Source: Clostridium sp. 1001271st1 H5
GTDB taxonomy: Bacteria > Bacillota > Clostridia > Lachnospirales > Lachnospiraceae
Reading direction: 5' to 3'
NCBI RefSeq assembly: GCF_005845215.1
Contig: NZ_SPHO01000023.1
Location: forward strand, 19,694 to 83,693
DNA length: 64,000 nucleotides
The notes beneath the pieces are model-generated. The model worked only from the letters and a program-made list of their open reading frames with translations, searched no databases and was not told the DNA's origin. A program made the position numbers and the translations under genes. Positions 52,423-61,158 of this stretch are shown here, piece after piece (position 1 is the first letter of the stretch; each line of letters starts with the position of its first letter).

Positions 52423-54227
52423 AGCCGGAAATCAAGAAGCTGCTTATCTTAAATCTCCCGTATCTGCTCTTTGTCTGGCTCTTTGATAAAGCGGGCGCGG
52501 CTGTCCGGCTCTCCCCCGGCGCGGACGCAAGCGCAAAGCTGCTACATCTTGGGGACGGTTTTACCGCCGCCTTTTCCAGTATCGCGCCGAGCTTCCACCC
52601 GGCAGACTTAGCTTTAGGCATTGCGGGGGCGGTCATTGTTCGGCTGATTATCTACACCAAAGGCAAGAACGCGAAGAAATACCGCCGCGGGACAGAATAC
52701 GGTTCGGCGCGTTGGGGCGGGGCTGACGATATAAAGCCATACACAGACCCGGTATTTGAGAATAATATCCCCTTAACGCAGACGGAACGGCTCACCATGA
52801 ACAGCCGCCCGAAGCAGCCGAAATACGCAAGAAACAAAAATATCCTTGTAATCGGCGGTTCCGGCAGCGGCAAGACCCGGTTCTTTGTGAAACCGTCGCT
52901 CATGCAATGTACGTCAAAGGATTTTCCAACGTCGTATATCGTCACTGACCCGAAAGGAACACTGATTTTGGAAACCGGAAAAATGTTGCAGCGGTACAAA
53001 TACCGTATCAAAGTGCTAAATACGATTAACTTCAAAAAATCCATGAAATACAACCCCTTTGCCTATCTGCGGAGCGAAAAGGACATTTTGAAGTTAGTCA
53101 ATACCATTATCGCCAACACCAAAGGCGACGGGGAAAAATCCGGCGAGGATTTCTGGGTGAAAGCGGAAAAGCTCTACTATACCGCACTAATCGGCTATAT
53201 CTGGTATGAAGCCCCGGAGGACGAGAAGAACTTCACGACGCTGCTTGAAATGATAAATGCGTCGGAAGCCCGCGAGGACGACGAGGACTTCCAGAACCCG
53301 GTTGACCTCATGTTTGAACGTCTGGAAGAAAAAGACCCGGAACATTTTGCAGTCAAGCAGTACAAAAAATACAAACTTGCGGCGGGCAAGACCGCAAAAA
53401 GCATACTTATCTCATGCGGCGCGAGGTTAGCCCCATTCGACATTAAGGAGCTGCGGGAGCTTATGGAAACCGACGAAATGGAGCTTGACACCATAGGCGA
53501 CAGAAAGACCGCCCTTTTCGTGATTATCAGCGACACCGACGACACCTTTAACTTTGTCGTGAGTATTCTCTACACACAGCTATTCAACCTCTTGTGCGAC
53601 AAAGCAGATGATGAATACGGCGGGCGGCTTCCCGTCCATGTAAGGTGCTTACTTGATGAATTTGCGAATATCGGGCAGATACCGAAGTTTGAAAAGCTCA
53701 TTGCAACGATACGGAGCCGGGAAATATCCGCGTCAATCATCTTGCAGAGCCAGTCACAGCTAAAGGCAATCTACAAGGACAACGCCGATACCATAGTCGG
53801 CAACTGCGACACCACGCTTTTCTTGGGTGGCAAGGAAAAAACGACGCTCAAAGAAATATCGGAGATTTTAGGCAAGGAAACGATAGACAGCTTCAACACG
53901 TCCGAAACAAGGGGGCGGGAGCTTTCGCATGGGCTGAACTATCAGAAATTGGGAAAGCAGCTTATGACGGAAGATGAAATCGCAGTCATGGACGGAGGGA
54001 AATGTATCTTGCAGCTACGCGGGGTGCGCCCGTTCTTTTCGGACAAATTCGACATAACGAAGCACCCGAAATACAAGTACCTGTCCGACGCAGACCCGAA
54101 GAACGCCTTTGACATGGAAAAGCACCTTAAACGCCGCCCCGCCATTGTCAAGCCCGACGAGGTTTTTGACTATTACGAGATTGACGCGGCAGACTTACAG
54201 GAGGACGCAGACCATGAGGAAACGTAG
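52419..54227 (+). CDS. VirD4-like type IV coupling protein
   Basis: 602 residues, CD1115-type VirD4/TraG. Two N-terminal helices are followed by the Walker A motif GGSGSGKTRF, Walker B-like LLDEFANIGQIP, and TIRSREISASIILQSQSQL, all standard for this family. It is an inner-membrane ATPase that brings the relaxosome to the secretion channel. Full length and apparently intact, although the channel genes are not in the window. Confidence 0.93.
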   Translation: MKPEIKKLLILNLPYLLFVWLFDKAGAAVRLSPGADASAKLLHLGDGFTAAFSSIAPSFHPADLALGIAGAVIVRLIIYTKGKNAKKYRRGTEYGSARWGGADDIKPYTDPVFENNIPLTQTERLTMNSRPKQPKYARNKNILVIGGSGSGKTRFFVKPSLMQCTSKDFPTSYIVTDPKGTLILETGKMLQRYKYRIKVLNTINFKKSMKYNPFAYLRSEKDILKLVNTIIANTKGDGEKSGEDFWVKAEKLYYTALIGYIWYEAPEDEKNFTTLLEMINASEAREDDEDFQNPVDLMFERLEEKDPEHFAVKQYKKYKLAAGKTAKSILISCGARLAPFDIKELRELMETDEMELDTIGDRKTALFVIISDTDDTFNFVVSILYTQLFNLLCDKADDEYGGRLPVHVRCLLDEFANIGQIPKFEKLIATIRSREISASIILQSQSQLKAIYKDNADTIVGNCDTTLFLGGKEKTTLKEISEILGKETIDSFNTSETRGRELSHGLNYQKLGKQLMTEDEIAVMDGGKCILQLRGVRPFFSDKFDITKHPKYKYLSDADPKNAFDMEKHLKRRPAIVKPDEVFDYYEIDAADLQEDADHEET

Positions 54228-54516
54228 CGCAGAGGAAAAACAAAAGCAGCTTGAACGGTTTTTAATGAATGTTGCGGAAGCCGCCGACGCTGCATTATGG
54301 GAGTATTGGCGGGAAAAGGAAGCGGAACACCGCCGTTTTGCAACGGAGTATGTCACGCGCCGGGGGGCTTATCCCGCAACAGTGACAGCATGGCAGACCG
54401 CCGGGGGACAGGGGAAGCTACACTTCCCCTACGCTGCCTTGCGGCAGCTACCCCTTTGTGAACTTGCGGGAAGCGAACACCTTGCTACGCAAGCTATTCA
54501 CTTCCCGCAAGTCTGA
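54214..54516 (+). CDS. Small element protein of unknown function
   Basis: 100 residues from ATG 54214, overlapping the VirD4 end by 14 bp, with AGGAGGACG upstream. The first 65 residues are charged and helical (EEKQKQLERFLMNVAEAADAALWEYW). The last 35 residues (GKLHFPYAALRQLPL onward) are encoded by the structured repeat at 54411-54512, so the C-terminus is probably repeat-derived rather than original. Unrecognised family. Confidence 0.6.
   Translation: MRKRSAEEKQKQLERFLMNVAEAADAALWEYWREKEAEHRRFATEYVTRRGAYPATVTAWQTAGGQGKLHFPYAALRQLPLCELAGSEHLATQAIHFPQV
54411..54512 (+). repeat. Structured repeat, copy A
   Basis: About 102 bp with three successive hairpins: GGGGAAG/CTTCCCC (54411-54417 with 54423-54429), GCTGCC-TTGC-GGCAGC (54433-54448), and ACTTGCGGGAAG/CTTCCCGCAAGT (54462-54473 with 54501-54512) enclosing CTTGC-TAC-GCAAG. 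A second copy lies at 63792-63893. Confidence 0.85.
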
Positions 54517-54692
54517 AAAAAACGTCCGGCAGCACAGCGGGACACAGAAAGGAGCGATTGAAGCAATCACATCTATCCATACCGGCTACATGATACGCGC
54601 CCCCACTTTCCGGCGCAGTACACAGCGGCAGGAGCCGCACCCCCTACAACTGAATACCGCCGCGCCGCAGAACTTACGCAGCGCGGGGACAG

Positions 54693-54719
54693 CCGCCTTT
54701 ACCAGAGGGCGGTTTTTTT
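54693..54719 (+). terminator. Terminator before Maff2
   Basis: An 8-bp stem with two G-U pairs (54693-54700 with 54705-54712) followed by seven T. The stretch 54517-54792 holds no convincing gene. Confidence 0.75.
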
Positions 54720-54792
54720 GTGCGGCGGCATATGCTGACCGCCTTTTGTCCGCTTGCCGGACAGCCGCAGACGCGGCAGAAAGGATATATTT

Positions 54793-54907
54793 ATGGCATT
54801 TTTCAATAGCGCAGTAGACGTTTTGCAGACCCTTGTTGTAGCACTTGGAGCCGGGCTTGGTATCTGGGGCGTAATCAATCTGATGGAGGGCTACGGCAAC
54901 GACAATC
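54793..54907 (+). pseudogene. Maff2 family protein, 5' exon
   Basis: ATG 54793 starts MAFFNSAVDVLQTLVVALGAG, then WGVINLMEGYGNDN, the N-terminus of the small Maff2 membrane protein of conjugative elements. The group II intron enters after base 54907. Joining 54907 to 57709 keeps the frame and gives NDNPQSGAKSQGMKQVMAN then TAG. Normal Maff2 proteins continue past KQ.MAGGG, so the gene is also truncated after the intron. Confidence 0.8.
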
Positions 54908-55677
54908 GTGCGACACGTTCGTAACTGAAAAGGTTACGCACTAAGTCGAAAGGCTAAATAGCCTGAAATCTTAGGAGAACTGACAATCCGATGGGTGGAA
55001 TGATAGGGTAACGCCTTGAAACGCCCACACTGATACTCCGATTGGCGGCGGTATGCAACTGCCTAACCGTCAAAAGCTCGGTGAAGTCGGCAGAGAGTGA
55101 CCGTAAGCGGGATTTTTTTACCGCACGAAACCTGTCCAGAGGTGGACGGCGTCACCTATATGCCGGGTGTCGGATACTCATGGTGAGAATGTATGAAAAT
55201 ACTGGCGTACTTCCGAATGTACGGGTCTAAACGTTTGGATTTGTCGAAAGGCATTTCCCCATTAAATTGGGGTGTCCGTGGATTAGTAAGATTGGTTGTT
55301 ATGAACGTCCACATACCGTTACAGGCGGTAAGATTCTTTGAATTGGACACAGGCTTAGAGGAAGCGCCTAAAAGTATTCAATGATAGGATTGTTGGAACG
55401 TGGTAAACCGGGACGTGAATGATAAGGCTGTTGCAGGCTGATGTCACGCTGATAAGGAAAAGCGAAAACCAGCAGGGAATGCTGGTATATCAGTTATGAT
55501 ATTCCACTATCGCTATAACTTATCTTAATTCTGGCGAAAGTGGTGGCACAGTACCTATGAAGCGGGAATAAAAAGCCCGTGGAGGGATAGCCACCAGTCG
55601 GATTTAGAAACAAAAACTGAAAACATAACAAACACAGCTTCGAGTATGACAAAGAAAATCCTAACCGAAAGGGGTGG

Positions 55678-57558
55678 GTGCCTGTGTTGACTTCGGAGCA
55701 GCAAAAGCACAAACCAAAACAAAGCAAAATCCGCTATACGGAGTATTACGACCTGCAAAGCATCTTTGACAGTCTGTATGCTGACAGCCTGAACGGCAAG
55801 ACCTTTCAGAACCTCATGCGCCTGATTGCAAGTGAGGAAAACATCAAACTGGCATATCGGACAATTAAGGGCAACAAAGGAAGCGGTACTCCCGGCGTGG
55901 ATAAGCGGACAATCAAAGACCTTGCCGCACTTCGTGAGGAACAATACGTCCGTCTTATTCAAAAACAGTTCAGTTGGTACACTCCCCGCCCGGTGAAACG
56001 GGTGGAAATCCCCAAACCCAACGGAAAAACAAGACCGCTGGGGATTCCTACAATTGTTGACCGCATAGTGCAGCAATGTATTTTACAAGTGCTTGAACCA
56101 ATCTGTGAAGCAAAGTTCCATGAGCGTTCCAACGGCTTCCGTCCGAACCGCTCTACGGAACACGCCATAGCACAATGCTGTCGGCTCATGCAGGTACAGC
56201 ACTTGCATTATGCGGTGGATATTGATATTCGTGGTTTCTTTGATAATGTAAGCCACGGCAAGCTGATAAGGCAGATGTGGGAAATGGGTATCCGGGACAA
56301 AAAGCTGTTGTGTATCGTCAAGCAGATGTTAAAGGCACAGGTGGTACTTCCAGATGGAATGAGGACAACTCCAACCAAAGGAACGCCGCAGGGCGGCATT
56401 TTGTCGCCACTGCTCTCCAACATAGTGCTGAATGAGCTTGACTGGTGGGTGACTTCCCAGTGGGAGGAAATGCCTACCCATTACGAGTACAAAACCCGGC
56501 AGAACGCCCACGGTACAGATATTAAAAGTCACACCTACCGGGCGCTCAGGCGGAGCAGACTCAAAGAAATGTACATCGTGAGGTACGCTGACGACTTCAA
56601 AATCTTTTGCCGGAGCCGGCAGGACGCTGAAAAGGCGTTTGAAGCAACGGGGCTATGGTTAAAAGACCGGCTCGGGCTGGAAATCAGCCCGGAAAAGTCT
56701 AAAGTCATCAATCTAAAACAGCGGTATTCGGAGTTTTTGGGATTTAAGATGAAAGTCTGTCCCAAAGGGAAAAAATACGTGGTCTGTTCACACATGAGCG
56801 ATAAAGCCATAAAGCAGGCAAAGGGAAAAATATCTGCCGCTATCCGGGCGATACAGAATCCGGCAGATGACCGGGCGCAATACATCGCCATTCAGCAATA
56901 CAATTCCGTGGTTGCCGGACTGCACAATTATTACCGTCTGGCAACACACATCAGCGTAGATTTTCCAAAGCTGTCCTATGGACTGAAACTGCAAATGGCA
57001 AACAGACTGCGGGAATTGACATCAAAAGGAAAACTGGAACGTGGATTTATCAAGGAACGGTATGGCAAGAGTAAACAGCTAAGGTTTCTAAACGGACACC
57101 CTCTCATTCCAATGGGATATGTCCAAACAAGAAACGCCCAGCACAAAAAGAAAACCGTCAATCGGTATACATCGGAGGGACGGGCAGAAATCCATAAAAA
57201 TCTTGGTATCAATACCGATACGATGATATGGCTCATGCAAAACCCTGTGTTGGATAAAACGATTGAGTTTGCAGACAATCGGATTTCGCTGTTTGCGGCT
57301 CAATATGGGAGGTGTGCCGTAACTGGCATTGACCTTATGCCTCATGACATTCGCTGTCACCATAAAGTGCCGCTTGAAAACGGCGGTACAGATGAATATG
57401 GCAACCTTGTTCTTGTAACCGAAGCAGTACATATCTTAATCCATGCCACTTTGGGAGAAACAATCCAGAAGTACCTAAATGAACTCCAACTGAACAAAAA
57501 GCAACTGGAAAAACTGAATAGACTGCGAAAACTGGCGGGAACGTCTGTAATCGCATAA
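55678..57558 (+). CDS. ltrA: Group II intron reverse transcriptase/maturase (LtrA type)
   Basis: 626 residues from GTG 55678 (RBS AAAGGGG). RT motifs: RPLGIPTIVDRIVQ, DIDIRGFFDNVSH, GTPQGGILSPLLSNI and VRYADDFKIF (YADD active site). The maturase X domain follows. The C-terminal HNH endonuclease (CAVTGIDL, IRCHHKVPLENGGTD, LVLVTEAVH.LIH) is present, so the protein looks complete for splicing and retrohoming. Confidence 0.95.
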   Translation: MPVLTSEQQKHKPKQSKIRYTEYYDLQSIFDSLYADSLNGKTFQNLMRLIASEENIKLAYRTIKGNKGSGTPGVDKRTIKDLAALREEQYVRLIQKQFSWYTPRPVKRVEIPKPNGKTRPLGIPTIVDRIVQQCILQVLEPICEAKFHERSNGFRPNRSTEHAIAQCCRLMQVQHLHYAVDIDIRGFFDNVSHGKLIRQMWEMGIRDKKLLCIVKQMLKAQVVLPDGMRTTPTKGTPQGGILSPLLSNIVLNELDWWVTSQWEEMPTHYEYKTRQNAHGTDIKSHTYRALRRSRLKEMYIVRYADDFKIFCRSRQDAEKAFEATGLWLKDRLGLEISPEKSKVINLKQRYSEFLGFKMKVCPKGKKYVVCSHMSDKAIKQAKGKISAAIRAIQNPADDRAQYIAIQQYNSVVAGLHNYYRLATHISVDFPKLSYGLKLQMANRLRELTSKGKLERGFIKERYGKSKQLRFLNGHPLIPMGYVQTRNAQHKKKTVNRYTSEGRAEIHKNLGINTDTMIWLMQNPVLDKTIEFADNRISLFAAQYGRCAVTGIDLMPHDIRCHHKVPLENGGTDEYGNLVLVTEAVHILIHATLGETIQKYLNELQLNKKQLEKLNRLRKLAGTSVIA

Positions 57559-57626
57559 CCAATCTTTTAATGCTGTAACGAAGTGTGTAAGTTATGTTTA
57601 AAACGTAAAATTTCTAAATTCGATGG

Positions 57627-57661
57627 GGCGCCGTGTGCGGTGAAAGTCGCATGCACGGTGC
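57627..57661 (+). ncRNA. Group II intron domain V
   Basis: The catalytic hairpin GCCGTGTGCGG-TGAAAGT-CGCATGCACGGT, the most conserved part of group II introns, about 45 nt before the 3' splice site. Confidence 0.9.
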
Positions 57662-57708
57662 TAAGCGGGGGAAAAGCCGGAAACATTTGAAACTGTAGGC
57701 TTACCTAT

Positions 57709-57758
57709 CGCAATCGGGCGCGAAAAGCCAGGGCATGAAGCAGGTTATGGCTAATTAG
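57709..57758 (+). pseudogene. Maff2 3' exon, truncated
   Basis: Continues the 54793 frame after splicing (PQSGAKSQGMKQVMAN, stop). Sequence after about 57750 no longer resembles Maff2, marking a deletion junction. The stretch 57759-57893 is non-coding apart from the next promoter. Confidence 0.7.
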
Positions 57759-57821
57759 ATGTAAATAAAAGCGGAAAGGAAAAGCACAATCCAGACGGAA
57801 CCGGCGAGCCGTCAAGAAATA

Positions 57822-57850
57822 TTGCGAGTTAGCAAGAAAACTGCTATAAT
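57822..57850 (+). promoter_or_regulatory. Promoter of small HTH gene
   Basis: TTGCGA (57822-57827), 17-bp spacer, TATAAT (57845-57850). Confidence 0.65.
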
Positions 57851-57893
57851 GGGAAGCACGAACCCCAGCACTGGGAGAAAGGCAGGACGATAA

Positions 57894-58151
57894 ATGCACA
57901 TAAGCTATCAACCGCTTTGGAATACATTGAAAGAGCGGAACATGAGAAAAGAGGACTTGCGGCTTGCCGCAGGACTCACCACAAACCAGATTGCCAATAT
58001 GGGAAAGGGATTGCATATCAGCATGGAAACCCTGCTTCGTATCTGCGGGGCGTTGGATTGTGATATTTCAGATGTGATTGAACTGGAACGAGAAAAATCT
58101 TCTTCTGGTGAAGCAGAAGATAGAATCAAAAAGTCGAAAATTCCTTGCTGA
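57894..58151 (+). CDS. Small Cro/CI-type HTH regulator
   Basis: 85 residues. ISYQPLWNTLKERNMRKEDLRLAAGLTTNQIANMGKG and later ALDCDISDVIE are typical of the short HTH_26/YozG-like regulators on mobile elements. It precedes corA by 55 bp and may regulate the cargo block. Confidence 0.88.
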   Translation: MHISYQPLWNTLKERNMRKEDLRLAAGLTTNQIANMGKGLHISMETLLRICGALDCDISDVIELEREKSSSGEAEDRIKKSKIPC

Positions 58152-58206
58152 AGAATAGCAATATTCCAACATTGAAAATATAACAAAGTTAGGACGTGGA
58201 GGATAA

Positions 58207-59052
58207 ATGTACAAAGTATTTTCATTTACAAACACCGATGAAGCTGCTCCTTATATGGATAAAAAGATTCTTCGGTATATTGATGAACAGATTACGGACA
58301 GTTTTGAGTGTTTTAAGGACTGCGATATCCTTGCATTTGACTGGTACGATGTTCAGAGTGAAAAAAAAGAGGATTTTAAGATGCTCTTATATCTGGACGG
58401 AAAGGATTTGCTGGTATTTTGTGAAACCTCTGAGGCAGAAGAAAAAGCAAATATGATTCTGCATACGATGACAGGGGAAGAAGGAGCAACAAATGAGCGG
58501 CTTTTCTACCATTTTTTTTCGTTACTGCTGAAAGGAGACATGGATTTTTTGAATAATCTTGAGGAAGAAATCAGCAATAATGAAGACAAGGTGCTGTCCG
58601 GCGACAAGGCATCCTATTTGAAATACATTACTGCATGGAGGCAGGAACTGTTGCGCCTGAAACGCTACTATGAGCAGCTTAATTTCATTTTTGATGAAAT
58701 GACCGTGAATGACAACCAACTATTTAGCGAAGACGGAGTCCGCAGATTGATGACTTTGAGGAATAGAACGGACCGTTACCTGAGTGCCGTTAAGAATTTG
58801 CAGGAAATGGTGTCCCAGCTCCGGGAAGCATATCAATCCCAGCTGGCGATTGAGCAGAATGATCTGATGAAAATTTTTACAGTGGTGACAGTAATATTTC
58901 TCCCGCTTTCGCTTCTGGCAGGGTGGTACGGGATGAATTTTTCACATATACCGGAACTCAAATGGAAATATGGATATCCATTGGTAATTCTGGTGAGCAT
59001 TGTGACAGTCGCAGCGTTAATTTGGAAATTCAAAAAGAAAAAATGGTTATGA
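58207..59052 (+). CDS. CorA-family divalent cation transporter
   Basis: 281 residues. A long cytoplasmic N-terminal domain with coiled-coil helices is followed by two C-terminal helices with the pore motif YGMNF and a KKKK tail. CorA channels carry Mg2+ and related ions as pentamers. The gene is a cargo gene; the start at 58207 follows GGAGG. Confidence 0.92.
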   Translation: MYKVFSFTNTDEAAPYMDKKILRYIDEQITDSFECFKDCDILAFDWYDVQSEKKEDFKMLLYLDGKDLLVFCETSEAEEKANMILHTMTGEEGATNERLFYHFFSLLLKGDMDFLNNLEEEISNNEDKVLSGDKASYLKYITAWRQELLRLKRYYEQLNFIFDEMTVNDNQLFSEDGVRRLMTLRNRTDRYLSAVKNLQEMVSQLREAYQSQLAIEQNDLMKIFTVVTVIFLPLSLLAGWYGMNFSHIPELKWKYGYPLVILVSIVTVAALIWKFKKKKWL

Positions 59053-59090
59053 TTCGCTTTTTAAGAGGACACAAAAAGTTCACAAAAAAA

Positions 59091-59117
59091 TTAGCACTCA
59101 CCATTGACAAATGCTAA
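59091..59117 (+). promoter_or_regulatory. CIRCE-type HrcA operator
   Basis: TTAGCACTC (59091-59099), 9-bp spacer, AAATGCTAA (59109-59117). The left arm is the exact CIRCE consensus; the right arm differs at two positions from GAGTGCTAA. Confidence 0.8.
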
Positions 59118-59132
59118 CAAGCGCGCTATAAC
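59104..59132 (+). promoter_or_regulatory. hsp20 promoter
   Basis: TTGACA (59104-59109), 17-bp spacer, TATAAC (59127-59132). The -35 box lies inside the CIRCE element, so HrcA binding would block it. Confidence 0.8.
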
Positions 59133-59247
59133 ACAGATAGAACAAAGGAAAGGGAAACGGAACAGATGAGAGGTTCCGATTTCTTCCCAAGTATTCTTGG
59201 TTCTGATTGACAATTCGGTTTTAACATTAAAAAAGGAGCGATGACTT

Positions 59248-59712
59248 ATGATGTTACCTAGTGTTTTTGGTGAAAACTTATTTGATGATGTTTTTGATGA
59301 TTTTTGGGGGTTCCCGTCATTTGATGATAAAGCAGAGCGGAAGTTATACGGGCACCATGCAGCAAAAATGATGAAGACGGATGTGCAGGAGCACGATGAC
59401 CATTATGAGGTGGATATTGACCTGCCTGGTTTCAAGAAGGATGAGATTACTCTGGAACTGAAGGACGGCTATCTGGTAATCAGCGCCGCAAAGGGCCTTG
59501 ACAAGGATGAGAAGGAAAAAGAAACAGGCAAATTTGTACGTCAGGAACGTTATGCAGGCAGTATGAGCCGTTCTTTCTACATCGGCGAGAATGTGAAAGA
59601 GGACGATATCCATGCAAAATATGAAAGCGGGGTATTGAAGATTAACATTCCAAAAGAAGAAGCGAAAGAACCGGAAGCTGAAAAAAAGAAATACATTGCC
59701 ATCGAGGGATAA
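59248..59712 (+). CDS. Hsp20/alpha-crystallin small heat-shock protein
   Basis: 154 residues. The alpha-crystallin domain starts at about residue 40 (DVQEHDDHYEVDIDLPGFKKDEI), includes GYLVISA and ends with GVLKINIPK. It holds unfolded proteins during stress. RBS AAGGAG. Preceded by a CIRCE-overlapped promoter and followed by a terminator, so it is a self-contained heat-inducible unit carried by the mobile element. Confidence 0.93.
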   Translation: MMLPSVFGENLFDDVFDDFWGFPSFDDKAERKLYGHHAAKMMKTDVQEHDDHYEVDIDLPGFKKDEITLELKDGYLVISAAKGLDKDEKEKETGKFVRQERYAGSMSRSFYIGENVKEDDIHAKYESGVLKINIPKEEAKEPEAEKKKYIAIEG

Positions 59713-59744
59713 CGGCACCTCTTAACATAGAATAAAAGGATATT

Positions 59745-59786
59745 GCCCGGAGCGGGAAGCTGTGAAGTTGCCCGTTCTGGGCTTTT
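59745..59786 (+). terminator. hsp20 terminator
   Basis: A 12-bp stem with two G-U pairs, GCCCGGAGCGGG/CCCGTTCTGGGC (59745-59756 with 59771-59782), then TTTT. Confidence 0.75.
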
Positions 59787-59799
59787 CTATATCATTTAA

Positions 59800-59836
59800 A
59801 CAAAAAACAATTCAGCCAGCCGGAACCGGCTGGCTG
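59800..59836 (-). terminator. Terminator of minus-strand XRE gene
   Basis: A perfect 11-bp stem CAGCCAGCCGG-AA-CCGGCTGGCTG (59813-59836) followed on the minus strand by AATTGTTTTTTG. Confidence 0.85.
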
Positions 59837-59838
59837 TC

Positions 59839-60165
59839 CTACTGTTCATTATGCTCCAACACCGCTTTTATCATAGCAACGGCAAGCTCCTGTTTGCTGG
59901 GCGACACGTCTTTCCAGAGTGCTTCCAGCTCCTTGATTTTGCTGATTTCGTTTTCTTCCAATTCATCTTGAAGCAGATAATCAGGGGAAATCCGCAGGGA
60001 GTTACAAATATCTATGAATACCGGCAGACTGGGCATTTTCACACCGCCCTCAATCTGGCGAAGATACGTTGCGTTGATATTGCATAATTCCGAGAGCTTG
60101 TCTGCGGTAAAGCCCCGGTCTTTTCGTACCTCATTGATACGCTTTCCTAATCCTTTTCTCTCCAT
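59839..60165 (-). CDS. XRE-family HTH regulator
   Basis: 108 residues from ATG 60165; a GTG at 60174 is also possible. The HTH is GKRINEVRKDRGFTADKLSELCNINATYLRQIEGG, followed by a helical tail. Divergent from the 60293 gene. Such regulators often control cargo or element genes. Confidence 0.88.
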   Translation of the reverse strand: MERKGLGKRINEVRKDRGFTADKLSELCNINATYLRQIEGGVKMPSLPVFIDICNSLRISPDYLLQDELEENEISKIKELEALWKDVSPSKQELAVAMIKAVLEHNEQ

Positions 60166-60292
60166 TGCCACCACCCGTTTGTTAGCTGTCAGTTATTATT
60201 TTGTACACCATAAGCCTATAATATGATTGTCATTTATCATAGATTCTGTTAGACTATGTTATATTAGCTAATAGCTAAACGGAGGGCATGAG

Positions 60293-61114
60293 ATGAAAAG
60301 AATGTGGGAAAAAGTAAAGGAAACATGGCGGGAATTTTGGTTCGTTTATGAGGACGAGGAAGATTCCACACAACACCTAAGCCGGTCAGATAAGCAAAGT
60401 ATCTGGTGCGGCTCATTTCTTATGTGTGCGTTCACGGCGGTTCTATGTATGGCTGGAATTGCAATCGGGAATATCCGTAACAACCGCCAGTATGAGCAGG
60501 ACGTGGAAGAAACACTAAATATGATAGCAACCTACTTTGCCACCGCCACCGAGGACGAGTATGACGAGATAGCCCAGACTATCCGCCATGATTTGGTATT
60601 CAGTGAATACGGCAGGGATATGGAGAATTTGATACAGTACATTCCGAACACGTCCGAGAGCTGCCCCACCTGCCAGGAAAGCTATCCGGCACAGGCATTT
60701 CTTGTTTGTGTCAATACAGGAGAAACCTATTCCCTTGACGTGTATCACACAGACGAAAGCCCGGATGATGAATACGGCGGTATGCGCCTGTCCTTTGGTT
60801 ATGATGAAATCAGCGAAGCGAGTATTCATGTAACATCATATCCGGGAGAACAAGACGGCTATGCAGAGATTTTCCGGGGGCGGCGGATTGTCAGCGCCCA
60901 CAAGATGAAGTCTGTTTTTTGTGACGATTGTATCAGGGAGATTCTAAACACGATTGACGGGCAGCTATTGGAGGAAGTTGTTCTTTTTGACGCAGAACAA
61001 AAAGCCTTTTATCCGGTCAAGGACGAGGAAACGCTTCAAATCGGAAGCTATGGGCTGGCTGTCAGCTATGACAGCGGGGATTTCAGGATTGATATAGAAT
61101 ATGTCAGCGAATAA
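60293..61114 (+). CDS. Membrane-anchored protein of unknown function
   Basis: 273 residues. The N-terminal 33 residues are charged and cytoplasmic, one helix follows at about 39-62 (WCGSFLMCAFTAVLCMAGIAIG), and the rest is probably extracytoplasmic, acidic, with CPTCQ and CDDC cysteine pairs. No family recognised. RBS GGAGGGC. Divergent from an XRE regulator. Confidence 0.75.
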   Translation: MKRMWEKVKETWREFWFVYEDEEDSTQHLSRSDKQSIWCGSFLMCAFTAVLCMAGIAIGNIRNNRQYEQDVEETLNMIATYFATATEDEYDEIAQTIRHDLVFSEYGRDMENLIQYIPNTSESCPTCQESYPAQAFLVCVNTGETYSLDVYHTDESPDDEYGGMRLSFGYDEISEASIHVTSYPGEQDGYAEIFRGRRIVSAHKMKSVFCDDCIREILNTIDGQLLEEVVLFDAEQKAFYPVKDEETLQIGSYGLAVSYDSGDFRIDIEYVSE

Positions 61115-61119
61115 AGGCG

Positions 61120-61155
61120 CTGCCGTTGCAGGAACCGCAATTCCAACAACGGCAG
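61120..61155 (+). terminator. Terminator after 60293 gene
   Basis: A perfect 9-bp stem CTGCCGTTG/CAACGGCAG (61120-61128 with 61147-61155), then TTTTTATTTT. Confidence 0.85.
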
Positions 61156-61158
61156 TTT

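Larger units (their letters stand above)
54908..57708 (+). mobile_element. Group II intron, full length
   Basis: 2801 bp. The 5' end GTGCGACACG fits the GTGCG consensus and the 3' end is ...ACCTAT (AY). Domain V is at 57627-57661. The ORF for the maturase is in domain IV. Bases 54908-55677 are the structured 5' RNA (domains I-III) with no gene. Exon ligation restores the Maff2 frame, which supports these boundaries and continued splicing ability. Confidence 0.9.

Noticed and set aside
54458..54817. 119-codon frame after the VirD4 region
   Set aside because: Crosses the structured repeat and a terminator and has no RBS or family match.
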